Shown: positions 51,694 through 62,065, counted from the first letter of the stretch. The stretch is DNA of 64,000 nt from an uncultured Lachnospiraceae bacterium (GCA_934401915.1 CAKRSV010000005.1:62001-126000), one strand, 5' to 3'. Translations and numbers: made by a program. Notes: generated by a model from the letters alone, not told the origin.

Positions 51694-53577
51694 ATGAACA
51701 AAAAGATAAATTTCAAGCTGCTTTGCCACCTTTTCCAGAGTTTTCTTACCACCTGGGCACTGATGAAGGCCGCCCGCATGGAACCGGGCAACATCCTGAC
51801 CTTTGTCTTTTTCCTTCTGGTGTTTTTCTTTTACCGTCACGTGAGCAGGCGGCTGAACCGGCTGAATCTTTTCCTGCTCGACCAGTCCCAGATTGCCTCG
51901 GACGTCGAGGGCGACACCATCGTGCACGCCAAAAACACCAACCGCACTTCTCTGGTCCTCGCCCTTATCTTCACGGCGCTCTATATGCTGGTGGACTATC
52001 CTCACTATATCGAACTGCTCACGAACACCGGTTTCCGGCTTGGCATCATTGCGATTACCTACACTGGCTTCACGATCCTGTTCTATTATCTTTTGAAGTT
52101 CCTTTTTTCCTACACCTGCAATATCTCAAGGCTGGAGGAGATCCTTCTCACCAAATATCAGGATGCATCCTACCATTGCCCCTGCCGCAGCCAGAAGCTC
52201 TCGGCTGTTCTCTCTGCTGTCATAAACTTCTACCGGGATCACACGGCGCTCAGCTCTTTCCTGCTCTGTCTGCTGTGCTGGCTTCCCTACTATCTCTATC
52301 AGTACCCCGGCATTATGACGCCGGACAGCATCAATCAGTTTGAGCAGGTTCTGGGTGTGATCCCCTACAACAACCACCATCCCTTTGCCCACACGATGGT
52401 ATTTGCCCTTCTCTACAAGGCAGCTTTCGCTCTTACCGGGGACATGGTCGTCTCCGTCGGCTTCTATACATTTGCGCAGATGTGCCTGCTCTCCGCCGGC
52501 ATGGCTTTCTTTATCAGCACCCTGCGTCAGCAGAGGATCCGTCCGTTTGTTCTCCTTCTGCTCACTGCGTTCTATGCCCTGATCCCCTACCACGCCGTCT
52601 TTTCCGTGACCATCTGGAAAGACATTCCGTTCGCCGCTGCCGTACTGTTCTTCAACTGTCTTCTGCTGCGGCTGATCCTGCGCGGAAGCCTGCTCCTCCA
52701 TGAGCGGATCCTGCTGCTGTTTTCCGGCATGATGATCTGCCTGTTCCGCAGCAACGGCTGGTATGCGTTTCTTGTCGTGGTTCCTTTCCTGCTGTTCTTT
52801 TTCCGGAAACAAAAAAGACAGGTCTATCCCTGTCTGCTCGTGACGCTGCTCCTCTGTGTGCTTATCAAATATCCGGTTATGAACCATTTTCAGGTGACGC
52901 AGCCCGATCTGATCGAATCACTCTGCATCCCTACCCAGCAGATCGCCGCAGTGCTCTGCAACGACCGCGAACTGACCGCCGAAGAACGTGGGCTGATCGA
53001 GAACGTCGTCGATCTGACCTATATCAAAGAGCTGTACAACCCGACTTTCGCCGACAACATGAAGGAGCTTGTGCGTGCCGGCGATCAGGAATACCTCGCC
53101 ACCCACAAAAAGGAATTTCTCAAGCTGTGGATTTCTCTTGGTCTGCGTTACCCGGGAGACTATCTGAACGCCTACATCCAGCAGACCTACGGTTACTGGT
53201 ATCCCGACTCTTTCTATCTCGTAGCGGAGGCGGAGGGCGTCAGCGCTACCGAGCTTGGCGTTTCCACCAGACACCTGATCGGCGGTCCTCTCGTCGTCAA
53301 AGGAAAAGAGCTCGCCATCAAGCTGGGAAGCATCGTTCCCATCTACGGCACGCTCTGGAGCATGGGCGTTGCCTGCTGGGTACTTCTTTTCAGCATGGGA
53401 ACCGTCCTGGTACGGCGCGAGACGCGAAAGCTCCTGTGCTACCTGCCAAGCGTGCTGCTTCTTTTCACTGTGCTGATTGCCACCCCGGTCGCCACGGAAT
53501 TCCGCTATGTCTACTTTATGGTATACAGCATGCCCTTCTATCTGATGGCCGCCATGCTGCCGTACTCGCCGGAATGA
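51694..53577 (+). CDS. Large multi-pass membrane protein, DUF6020-like
   Basis: A 627-aa membrane protein with about 13 hydrophobic segments. After the third or fourth helix there is a conserved-looking outward loop, YQYPGIMTPDSINQFEQVLG, then NNHHPFAHTMVFALLYK and later SVTIWKDIPFAAAV, features of DUF6020 proteins that resemble GT-C glycosyltransferases; lipid-linked sugar transfer is a plausible but unproven role. A large extracytoplasmic domain lies at about 400-530. The start is ATG 51694, 6 nt after GGAG, with an in-frame ATG 12 nt earlier. It is monocistronic. Confidence 0.75.
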   Translation: MNKKINFKLLCHLFQSFLTTWALMKAARMEPGNILTFVFFLLVFFFYRHVSRRLNRLNLFLLDQSQIASDVEGDTIVHAKNTNRTSLVLALIFTALYMLVDYPHYIELLTNTGFRLGIIAITYTGFTILFYYLLKFLFSYTCNISRLEEILLTKYQDASYHCPCRSQKLSAVLSAVINFYRDHTALSSFLLCLLCWLPYYLYQYPGIMTPDSINQFEQVLGVIPYNNHHPFAHTMVFALLYKAAFALTGDMVVSVGFYTFAQMCLLSAGMAFFISTLRQQRIRPFVLLLLTAFYALIPYHAVFSVTIWKDIPFAAAVLFFNCLLLRLILRGSLLLHERILLLFSGMMICLFRSNGWYAFLVVVPFLLFFFRKQKRQVYPCLLVTLLLCVLIKYPVMNHFQVTQPDLIESLCIPTQQIAAVLCNDRELTAEERGLIENVVDLTYIKELYNPTFADNMKELVRAGDQEYLATHKKEFLKLWISLGLRYPGDYLNAYIQQTYGYWYPDSFYLVAEAEGVSATELGVSTRHLIGGPLVVKGKELAIKLGSIVPIYGTLWSMGVACWVLLFSMGTVLVRRETRKLLCYLPSVLLLFTVLIATPVATEFRYVYFMVYSMPFYLMAAMLPYSPE

Positions 53578-53579
53578 TC

Positions 53580-53672
53580 CGTCAGGTTCTGCCTTCTGCG
53601 GTACTCCACCGGGGCCGCCCCGTATTCCTATCTGAAATTTTTCATAAAACCCGTTGTACTATCAGAACACCG
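53580..53672 (-). pseudogene. Remnant of an AraC-family regulator 3' end
   Basis: On the minus strand the frame reads SDSTTGFMKNFR, a stop (TAG at 53628-53630), then EYGAAPVEYRRRQN. This matches the last helix of AraC/XylS DNA-binding domains (FxKxFKxxYGxxPxEYRxxx), with a stop in place of a residue before EYG. No intact upstream domain exists, and it runs into the 3' end of the opposite membrane protein gene, so it is a decayed fragment. Confidence 0.55.
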
Positions 53673-53780
53673 GCTCTATTATCTGCCATAATTCCTTTCC
53701 ATCTCATAATCCGGAAAAATTTTACATTGAATTATATGGCAAAGTCAATTCAACTTCCTATTGCTTTTATACAAAATAAA

Positions 53781-53819
53781 AAAGCACTGAAACCCGCTTT
53801 CAGGTTTCCAGCACTTTCC
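53781..53819 (-). terminator. tRNA-Glu terminator
   Basis: On the minus strand a stem (GAAACC with GGTTTC, extended by wobble pairs) ends in TGCTTTTTT, 27 nt after the tRNA. Confidence 0.75.
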
Positions 53820-53845
53820 GGGTTGGGCTGTTATTCAACAGTCAA

Positions 53846-53917
53846 CAGCTTGTAGGGGAATCGAACCCCTGTTTCCGCCGTGAGAGGGCGGCGTCTTAAC
53901 CGCTTGACCAACAAGCC
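53846..53917 (-). tRNA. tRNA-Glu (anticodon CTC)
   Basis: The minus strand folds as a cloverleaf. The acceptor stem pairs GGCTTGT with ACAAGCT (G-U at the end), the D arm is GTC..GAC, and the anticodon stem CCGCC/GGCGG has loop CTCTCAC with anticodon CTC. The T arm is AGGGG-TTCGATT-CCCCT. CCA is not encoded. It reads GAG codons. 72 nt. Confidence 0.95.
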
Positions 53918-54063
53918 ATGTACTTGGTACTTGACTATAATATTATATCTCAGAGAAAAAAGCAAGCCTTTTTTGAAAGTTTTTTAAAAATTTTCAAAAT
54001 TCTACATAAAATTAAAACAGTATGCAAAACTTCCAAAATTTCTGTCGCCGCATCCGGCTCTCT

Positions 54064-54092
54064 TCCGCATGACGCTTCTCGCATCACGCGGA
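54064..54092 (-). terminator. Hairpin after the amino-acid ABC operon
   Basis: TCCGCATGACGC (54064-54075) and GCATCACGCGGA (54081-54092) form a 12-bp stem with two wobble pairs, 24 nt after the ATPase stop. No U-run follows, so it may protect the mRNA 3' end rather than terminate. Confidence 0.45.
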
Positions 54093-54115
54093 GAATTTCC
54101 GTCTTTTCCTTTATC

Positions 54116-54839
<724 letters not shown>

Positions 54840-54850
<11 letters not shown>

Positions 54851-55508
54851 GGTTTACTCTCCTTTCGATCTTCTTGGATACCTTGCTCAAAGTAACGATT
54901 ACGACCATGTACATCACGCCGATGATCGCCCAGGTTTCCAGATTCTTGAACGTATTTCCCATGATCGTCTTACCAACATTCGTAAGTTCCGGAAATCCGA
55001 TAACGGACAAAATAGAGGTATCTTTTAAGGTGATGATAAACTGATTGATGATAGACGGGATCATCGTCTTGATCGCCTGCGGAACTACCACGAGAGCCAT
55101 CGTCGCGCCATAGGAAAGACCGAGACTCCGCCCCGCCTCCATCTGTCCGCGGTCCACGCTCTGGATACCCGCACGGATGATCTCTGCCATATATGCGCCG
55201 CAGTTCATGGAAAGCGCGATCGTTCCGGCCTGAAGCGCATTCAGACGGAAATCCGAGAATCCGATTCCCTGGATCCCGGCAGGAACACCGAAATAGATAA
55301 AGTACGCAAGCACGATAAGCGGCACACCCCGGACTGCGTCCACGTACACCGTTCCTATACAGTTAAGTACCCGATTGTGCCCCACATTCATCAGTCCGAA
55401 CACCATACCGATCACCATCGCGAATACAAGCGATAAAAGCGTGAGCAGCAGTGTCTGTCCCAATGCGCGTACCAGCATCGTTCCATATGTCTGAACAATC
55501 ATCCCCAT
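54840..55508 (-). CDS. Polar amino-acid ABC transporter permease
   Basis: A 222-aa membrane permease of the HisM/GlnP type with about five helices. The opening [21 protein letters not shown] and the coupling loop [28 protein letters not shown] (EAA motif) are typical. The start is ATG 55508, with GGAG 9 nt upstream; the longer frame to 55598 lacks a ribosome site. It is the middle gene of a binding protein-permease-ATPase operon, 114 nt after the binding protein. Confidence 0.92.
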
Positions 55509-55622
55509 AAAACATATCTCCACTTCTTCTTTGTGTTTATCCGATACACTAAAATCTCCGGAGCGCCGCCTGCGACACTCCGGAAGATAAGTGTTCACTC
55601 TGATATTATCGCAGATATCTGA

Positions 55623-56528
55623 TTATTTCTCAAGATATTTTGCAATGATTTCGTCATACTTGCCGTTTGCTTTGATATCAGCAAGACCTGCGTTGAACAT
55701 ATCCAGAAGTTTCTGGTTGTCTGCGTTCATGATCGCAAAGCCGTAAGGAGCTCCGTCACTCTCCATGCCTTCCGGAATGGTCAGTGCCAGGTTACCTGTC
55801 TTGATGGAATCTGCCATGATCGGCGTATCCTCTACACATGCTGCGGAGTTGCCAAGGATAACATCCTGATACATGGTCGGTGAATCCTCGAATACAGTTG
55901 TTGTGAAGCCGTACTCATCTTTCAGGCTCTCTGCAAAATCAGCTCCGGCTGTTCCGTTCTTAACTGCTACGTTCTTGCCTGCAAGGTCAGCGAAACTCTT
56001 GATGTCGCTTCCTTCCGGTACAACGAATGTCTGTGTTGCATCATAGTATCCGTCAGAGAAGATCCAGCCGGAATCGATTCTTTCCTGCTTGATCGTTGCA
56101 CCTGCGATCAGACCGTCTGCCTGGCCAGCCTGTACTGCTGCCACTGCTGCGTCCCATCCAAGGCTCTGAAGCTCATACTTGAATCCCTGGTCCTCAGCGA
56201 TCGCTGCGAGAACGTCCACATCGATACCTACGAAATCGCCGTTCTCATCTGTAAACTCGAAAGGACGGAATACGGTATCTGTTGCAATGATCCATACCTT
56301 GTCATCTGCTGCGTCTGCTGTTTCATCGGCCGCTGCATCCTCTGTTGCAGTATCTTCTGCTGCAGCATCCTCTGTGGTTTCCTCTGCTGCGTCTGTTGTC
56401 GTTTCCTCTGCAGCGTCTGTTGTCGTTTCCTCTGCAGCCGATTCTGCTGTTGTTTCATTGGCAGATCCGCACGCCATCATAAAAAGCGCCATACATCCGA
56501 TCAGAGACATTGCTACTAATTTTTTCAT
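55623..56528 (-). CDS. Amino-acid ABC transporter substrate-binding lipoprotein
   Basis: A 301-aa type 2 periplasmic-binding lipoprotein. The signal peptide ends in a lipobox (LFMMACGS; Cys about 20). A Glu/Thr/Ala/Asp linker (about 25-75) made of 8-residue repeats (AEETTTDA) spaces the domain from the membrane. The binding domain has PFEFTDENGDFVGIDVDV, GWDAAVAAVQAGQADGL and KNGTAGADFAESL. The start is ATG 56528, 5 nt after AAGGAGAGG. It heads the operon. Confidence 0.93.
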   Translation of the reverse strand: MKKLVAMSLIGCMALFMMACGSANETTAESAAEETTTDAAEETTTDAAEETTEDAAAEDTATEDAAADETADAADDKVWIIATDTVFRPFEFTDENGDFVGIDVDVLAAIAEDQGFKYELQSLGWDAAVAAVQAGQADGLIAGATIKQERIDSGWIFSDGYYDATQTFVVPEGSDIKSFADLAGKNVAVKNGTAGADFAESLKDEYGFTTTVFEDSPTMYQDVILGNSAACVEDTPIMADSIKTGNLALTIPEGMESDGAPYGFAIMNADNQKLLDMFNAGLADIKANGKYDEIIAKYLEK

Positions 56529-56609
56529 AATATCCTCTCCTTTTCCAGTCTGTGCATTAAGCATCCGCCAGACTGCTGTCCGCGGCATTATCCCGCTGCC
56601 GCTATGACA

Positions 56610-56644
56610 AAAGACGGTGTATCTGTATCATTTACACCGTCTTT
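56610..56644 (-). promoter_or_regulatory. Hairpin at the 5' end of the amino-acid transporter transcript
   Basis: AAAGACGGTGTA pairs perfectly with TACACCGTCTTT (56610-56621 with 56633-56644), followed on the minus strand by TTTTG. It lies about 15 nt below the promoter, so the mRNA would start with this 12-bp hairpin. It could instead terminate the upstream kinase-like gene. Confidence 0.6.
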
Positions 56645-56658
56645 GATGCTTCGTACTC

Positions 56659-56687
56659 AGTATAGGTATTTTTTTCTCCGTTGTCAA
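56659..56687 (-). promoter_or_regulatory. Promoter of the amino-acid transporter operon
   Basis: On the minus strand TTGACA (56682-56687), 17 bp, TATACT (56659-56664). Confidence 0.8.
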
Positions 56688-56735
56688 GGGACAATTGTAT
56701 ACAAATATACAGTGTGCAAAAATTTCCAAAACCGA

Positions 56736-57326
56736 TCAAAGATCCTGTGACGCCGTGAGGATCATCTGCACCGCCTTGTCGATGCCGAGCTTCTCTGTGT
56801 TGAGCGTCAGATCATAGTTTCTCGCATCGCCGTACACGCGGTTTGTATAGTATTCGCAGTATTTCTTTCTTGCCCGGTCTACCGCCCTGACGTCGTTTAC
56901 CACCTGATCTGCCGGAACCTGATCCATCATCCCGGTCATACGGCGCACGCGCCATTCAAAACCGGCGTGGATAAAGACATTCAGACAATGATCAAATTCC
57001 TTCAGAATGTAGTCTCCGTTCCGTCCGACGATCACACAGCTCTCCTTATTGGCCAGCTCACGGATCGCATCTCTCTGCGCTTTCCAGATCTCTTCCTCCA
57101 GCGGCTTGTTGTAGAAGTCAAAAAGACTCTGTGCAAAGCCGAAATTCTTAGGCACGCGCTCATCCCAACGGCGCACCTGCTCGGGATCCAGATTCCGGCT
57201 CGCCATGGCTGTCTTTAAGATAATATCCTTATCGTAGTATTCCAGTCCCAGCTCCTTCGCCACTCTTCTTCCTACCTCGGCTCCGCCCGCGCCAAACTCG
57301 CGTCCAATGGTGATGATCTTTCTCAT
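56736..57326 (-). CDS. Cytidylate kinase-like protein
   Basis: A 196-aa P-loop protein starting ITIGREFGAGGAEVGRRVA, the family's modified P-loop, followed by YYDKDIILKTA, SCVIVGRNGDYIL and VRRMTGMMDQ, and a late basic motif DRARKKYCEYYT. It belongs to the cytidylate_kin_2 group, which is common in Clostridia; whether it phosphorylates CMP is not established. It follows polC by 75 nt and may end that operon. Confidence 0.87.
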   Translation of the reverse strand: MRKIITIGREFGAGGAEVGRRVAKELGLEYYDKDIILKTAMASRNLDPEQVRRWDERVPKNFGFAQSLFDFYNKPLEEEIWKAQRDAIRELANKESCVIVGRNGDYILKEFDHCLNVFIHAGFEWRVRRMTGMMDQVPADQVVNDVRAVDRARKKYCEYYTNRVYGDARNYDLTLNTEKLGIDKAVQMILTASQDL

Positions 57327-57401
57327 AACACTTCCTCCTTGTTCTTATCTCTTTCTTCTATCATTATCTTCTATAAATAAAGCCTTCCTTTTCCGCTCCG
57401 G

Positions 57402-60400
57402 TCAGGAAACCGCAAAATCGAACAGGCTGATCTGGTTCGATTCCGGCAGATTTCCCAGCAGTCCCAGACTGCTCATCAGCTCAACGATCGTCTTGGACGC
57501 CTTTGTCCGGTCACGGAAATCGTCCTTGCTGAGGAACGGACCGTCCTTGGCCGCCTCCACGATCGCATCCGCCGCTTTTTCTCCCAGACCATCTATGCTG
57601 TTCAGGGACGGCATCAGCTTGCCGTTGACCACCTGAAAAAGCCTTGACTGCGCGGAAAAGATATCGATCGGTTCAAACTCAAACCCTCTGGCGTACATCT
57701 CCTGCACGATCTTCATATCCTTGTAGGCATTCTGCTCCTTCTGGGAAAGCGAGTCGCTCCGCCTCTCATAATCCTCCATCACGTTCTCCAGATGCCGCTG
57801 TCCCTGGCACATCAGCTCATATGAAAATGCTGAGGCGCGGATACTGAAGTAGGCGGCATAGTACGCCAGCGGATAATTTACCTTGCAGTAGGCGATCCGC
57901 CACGCCATCATAACGTAGGCGGCGGCGTGCGCCTTCGGGAACATGTACTTGATCTTCTTGCAGGAGCCGATATACCAGTCCGGCACATCCTGTTCCTTCA
58001 TCGCGTCGATCCACTCCGGCTTGAGTCCTTTTCCCTTACGCACGCTCTCCATGATCGTGAAAGACAGCGCAGGATCTACGCCCTTCTGGATCAGATAGAT
58101 CATAATATCGTCTCGACAGCAGATCGCAGTGGAAATGGTCGCCTTTCCTTCCTCGATCAGCGTCTGCGCATTGCCCAGCCACACATCGGTTCCATGAGAA
58201 AGCCCCGAAATACGCACCAGATCCGTAAAGCACTTCGGCTTGGCGTCGATAACCATCTGGATAACGAAATCCGTACCAAACTCCGGGATTCCCAGACTTC
58301 CGATCTTGCACCCGCCGATCTGATCCGGCGTGATGCCAAGCGCCTCCGTGGACTGGAACAGGCTCATGACCTGCTTGTCGTCCAGCGGGATCGTGACCGG
58401 ATCGATCCCCGTCATATCCTGCAGCATACGGATCATCGTCGGATCGTCGTGCCCGAGAATATCGAGCTTGAGCAGGTTGTGATCGATCGAATGGTAATCA
58501 AAGTGCGTTGTCACCGTCTCCGTCGTCATATCGTTCGCCGGATGCTGTACCGGCGTAAAGGAGTTGATATCCTCCCCCACCGGCAGCACGACGATTCCTC
58601 CCGGATGCTGTCCGGTACTTCTGCGGATCCCCGTACATCCCGTCACGATCCGGTTGATCTCGCAGACTCTCTTGTGCTTTCCTCTCTCCTCATAGTAATT
58701 TTTCACATAGCCAAAGGCGGTCTTATCCGCCAGTGTACCGATCGTCCCGGCGCGGAAAGTCTGTCCGTATCCAAAGATAACCTCGGTGTATTTATGCGCC
58801 TTACTCTGGTATTCGCCGGAAAAGTTCAGATCGATATCCGGCTCTTTATCTCCCTTAAATCCCAGGAATGTCTCAAACGGGATATCAAAGCCTTCTTTCC
58901 GGAGCGGCTCTCCGCAGACCGGGCAGTTCTTATCCGGCATATCGCATCCGGCGCCGCCCCCATACGCCTTGACCTCCTCCGAGTCAAAGTCATAGTAATG
59001 ACAGTTTGGGCACAGATAATGCGGACTCAAAGAATTTACCTCCGTAATTCCCGCCATATTCGCCACAAACGAGCTTCCGACCGAACCTCTCGACCCGACC
59101 AGATAGCCGTCCTCCACCGACTTCCACACCAGCTTCTGCGCAATGATATACATAACGGCAAACCCGTTGGAAATGATCGAGTGAAGCTCCTTCTTCAGTC
59201 TGTCCTCCACGATCTGCGGAAGTTCTTCGCCATACAGCTCATGGGCGCGGTTATAGCAGATGTCCGTCAGAAGCTGGTCGCTGTTCTCGATGACCGGCGG
59301 ACACTTATCCGGCCGCACTGGGGACATGGATTCGATCATATCCGCGATCAGGTTGGTGTTGGTGATCACGATCTCCTCCGCCTTATCGCTGCCAAGGTAG
59401 GCAAACTCCTCCAGCATCTCCTCGGTCGTCCGCAGATAGAGCGGCGCCTGATCGTCCGCATCCGGGAATCCCTGTCCCGCCATGATGATCCTCCGGTAGA
59501 TCTCATCCTCCGGGTTCAGGAAATGCACATCACAGGTGGCGACCACCGGCTTGTGGAACTGCTCTCCCAGATGTACGATCTTCCGGTTCATCTCCCGCAG
59601 ATCTTCCATGGACTGTATATTTTCATGCCTCTCCGAGGCGATCATAAACTTGTTGTTCCCAAGTGGCTGGATCTCCAGATAATCATAGAAATTGACCAGT
59701 CTGGCGATCTCTGACTCTGCCTTCCCATCCAGAAGCGCCCGGTACAGCTCGCCCGCCTCACAGGCGCTTCCCACGATCAATCCCTCCCGGTACTGGTTCA
59801 GCACGCTTTTGGGAATCCTGGGTCTCCTCGCAAAGAACCGCAGATGGGACTCCGAAACCAGCTTGTACAGGTTCATCCGCCCTACATTGTTTTTTGCCAG
59901 GATGATCACATGGTAGGTCGGCAGCTTCCTTATGACGTCCGGACTGCACTTACCCTTCTCATTGATCTGCGCGAGCGTCGTGATGCCCTCTGCCTCCATT
60001 CTGGCAATGAACTTCACAAAGATCTCGGCGGTCGCCTCGGCGTCGTCCACCGCCCTGTGATGGTTCTCAAGCGATACGCCGAGCGTCTTGGCTACCGCGT
60101 CCAGCGTATGTTTTGCCTGCGTCGGCAGCATCACTCGCGAGATTCCCACAGTGTCTATGTAGGTAAAATCATGTTCGATTCCCTGCCTGTCACAGTTTTC
60201 CTTGATAAAGCTCATATCAAATTCCGCATTGTGCGCCACCAGCATACAGCCTTCACAGAATGTCAGAAACTCCGGCAGGATCTTTTCGATGGTCTCTGCC
60301 CCCACCACCATATCGTCGGTGATGCTCGTCAGCTTTTCAATACGGAACGGAATCGGCACCTGCGGGTTGACGAAGGTCGAAAACCGATCCACGATCTTGC

Positions 60401-62048
60401 CCTCCGACACCTTCACCGCGCCGATCTCAATGATCCGGTTCTCCACCGGTGAAAAGCCGGTCGTCTCAATATCGAACACGACAAAGTCCTGCTTGAAATT
60501 CTGTCCCTTTTCATTCGTGGCGATCTCATGCAGATCGTCCACCAGATAGCCCTCTACCCCGTAAATGACCTTGAAAAAGTCCTGTTTGTCCGGCTCTGCT
60601 TCGCCTGCCTCCTGCCGTCTCTTCTTCTCTTCTTTCCACAGATCCTCCCACACATGGTTTGCATCCGGGAAGGACTGCACCACGCCGTGGTCGGTGATCG
60701 CGATCGCCGGGTGCCCCCATTTGTAGGCGCGCTTGACGATGTCCTTCGCCTCCGACACCCCGTCCATATCGCTCATCTTGGTATGACAGTGCAGCTCCAC
60801 ACGCTTGCGCACGCTGGTATCCATCCGCGAGGTCGTGAAATCCGGGATCTTCTTGACGCCGGCGAGTGAGCCGATTGTCAGCTCATGGTCAAATTTGTCC
60901 ATCACCGTCATTCCCTTGATCTTCACGAACACACCCGGCTTGATCCCTTCCGTCACCTCAGCCACCTGATCGTTGTGCACGAACATCTTGATCGTCATCG
61001 TATCTGAAAAATCCGTCACATCAAAGATGAGAATGGTCTTTTCATTCTTGATCTCCCGCTTATCCATATTCAGGATCTTGCCGCGGATGACCACCTCGCC
61101 AAGCTCGCCCACGATCTCTTCGATCGGCATGGCTTCTTCCTCAAAATCCCTGCCGTAAAGCACATCCGGGTTATCCGACCTTTTGATGGCGCGCCGGAAA
61201 TCCTGCCGGTCGCCTTTTTTCTCCCACTTTCCTTTTTTGCCCGGGAGCGGCATCGTCTTTTCTGCGGCGTCTGGCTGCGGAGCCATCGCTTCTGCTCCTG
61301 CTGCCTCTGCTGCCTCTGCTGCCATCTGCGCAGCCTGCATGGCGTACATATCCGCCGCCTCCTGCGAGAAGCCTTCGGCTCCTGCCGCTTCTCCTGCGTT
61401 TGCCGTATCCTGTGCCTGGAAGCCCAGCGCCGCGGCTGCCTTCACCGGCGTCACATAACCGGCTCTCGCCGCGATCTGCGCCACCTGCATCGCCAGCTTC
61501 TGCTCGTCTTCCTTGCGGTACTTTCCTTCCTCCCGCTGTTTGTACGCCGTGACAACCTCCACGCAAAGACCGCACCGCTCGTTATAGATCTTCTCCAGAA
61601 TCCGGATCAGCTCGTCGGTCTTCCCTCTCCCCAGCACGGTATCTTCCACCGTGAGAAGCATTTTCGATTCGCCCTCAAACTGAATATCCGCTTTTTTGAA
61701 CAGGCTGTATTCCACCGGGGAATACTCCCGCAGCTCCATAAGGATACTGTCCCGATACACATCGGTAAGCCGCTCCGGGTTGTACTGTACGGAAAGCCGG
61801 AACTTTTCATAGATCTTGATGACCATGGTCGCCGTCGGGAAAAACTGCTTTTTGATCTCCTGCTCGACCTTCCAGATCAGCGGTTTCTGGATCAGATGCT
61901 CCGAAGAGAGATAAATGCGCAAAAAGTCCTTCCGTTTGGTGGAAGTCACCCGTTCCACCACGGTCTGTCCGAACAGATCCTTCTCCGCCTCATCCAGTTT
62001 TAACGTTGGAAAAACATCAAAAAAACTTTTGCCCATCTTCTCTTCCAT
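57402..62048 (-). CDS. polC: DNA polymerase III PolC-type alpha subunit
   Basis: A 1548-aa replicative polymerase of Gram-positive bacteria. After an N-terminal domain and a variable Ala-rich insert (about 185-265), it has an OB domain, a PHP domain split around the exonuclease (ELHCHTKMSDMDG, AITDHGV), the DEDDh proofreading exonuclease (VVFDIETTGFSP, HNAEFDMSFI, HRAVDDAEAT), and the polymerase core (VGSRGSVGSS, PDIDLNFSGEY, GRGKTDE-type loops and KAHAAAYVMMAWRIAYCK). The zinc motif has CPNCHYYDFDS and CPVCGEP. It lies 17 nt after ispG. Confidence 0.97.
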   Translation of the reverse strand: MEEKMGKSFFDVFPTLKLDEAEKDLFGQTVVERVTSTKRKDFLRIYLSSEHLIQKPLIWKVEQEIKKQFFPTATMVIKIYEKFRLSVQYNPERLTDVYRDSILMELREYSPVEYSLFKKADIQFEGESKMLLTVEDTVLGRGKTDELIRILEKIYNERCGLCVEVVTAYKQREEGKYRKEDEQKLAMQVAQIAARAGYVTPVKAAAALGFQAQDTANAGEAAGAEGFSQEAADMYAMQAAQMAAEAAEAAGAEAMAPQPDAAEKTMPLPGKKGKWEKKGDRQDFRRAIKRSDNPDVLYGRDFEEEAMPIEEIVGELGEVVIRGKILNMDKREIKNEKTILIFDVTDFSDTMTIKMFVHNDQVAEVTEGIKPGVFVKIKGMTVMDKFDHELTIGSLAGVKKIPDFTTSRMDTSVRKRVELHCHTKMSDMDGVSEAKDIVKRAYKWGHPAIAITDHGVVQSFPDANHVWEDLWKEEKKRRQEAGEAEPDKQDFFKVIYGVEGYLVDDLHEIATNEKGQNFKQDFVVFDIETTGFSPVENRIIEIGAVKVSEGKIVDRFSTFVNPQVPIPFRIEKLTSITDDMVVGAETIEKILPEFLTFCEGCMLVAHNAEFDMSFIKENCDRQGIEHDFTYIDTVGISRVMLPTQAKHTLDAVAKTLGVSLENHHRAVDDAEATAEIFVKFIARMEAEGITTLAQINEKGKCSPDVIRKLPTYHVIILAKNNVGRMNLYKLVSESHLRFFARRPRIPKSVLNQYREGLIVGSACEAGELYRALLDGKAESEIARLVNFYDYLEIQPLGNNKFMIASERHENIQSMEDLREMNRKIVHLGEQFHKPVVATCDVHFLNPEDEIYRRIIMAGQGFPDADDQAPLYLRTTEEMLEEFAYLGSDKAEEIVITNTNLIADMIESMSPVRPDKCPPVIENSDQLLTDICYNRAHELYGEELPQIVEDRLKKELHSIISNGFAVMYIIAQKLVWKSVEDGYLVGSRGSVGSSFVANMAGITEVNSLSPHYLCPNCHYYDFDSEEVKAYGGGAGCDMPDKNCPVCGEPLRKEGFDIPFETFLGFKGDKEPDIDLNFSGEYQSKAHKYTEVIFGYGQTFRAGTIGTLADKTAFGYVKNYYEERGKHKRVCEINRIVTGCTGIRRSTGQHPGGIVVLPVGEDINSFTPVQHPANDMTTETVTTHFDYHSIDHNLLKLDILGHDDPTMIRMLQDMTGIDPVTIPLDDKQVMSLFQSTEALGITPDQIGGCKIGSLGIPEFGTDFVIQMVIDAKPKCFTDLVRISGLSHGTDVWLGNAQTLIEEGKATISTAICCRDDIMIYLIQKGVDPALSFTIMESVRKGKGLKPEWIDAMKEQDVPDWYIGSCKKIKYMFPKAHAAAYVMMAWRIAYCKVNYPLAYYAAYFSIRASAFSYELMCQGQRHLENVMEDYERRSDSLSQKEQNAYKDMKIVQEMYARGFEFEPIDIFSAQSRLFQVVNGKLMPSLNSIDGLGEKAADAIVEAAKDGPFLSKDDFRDRTKASKTIVELMSSLGLLGNLPESNQISLFDFAVS

Positions 62049-62065
62049 CTTTTCTCTACTCTGTC

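Noticed and set aside
57927..59714. 595-codon + strand frame opposite polC
   Set aside because: Shadow of the PolC coding frame; Arg/Asp/His-rich with no domain.
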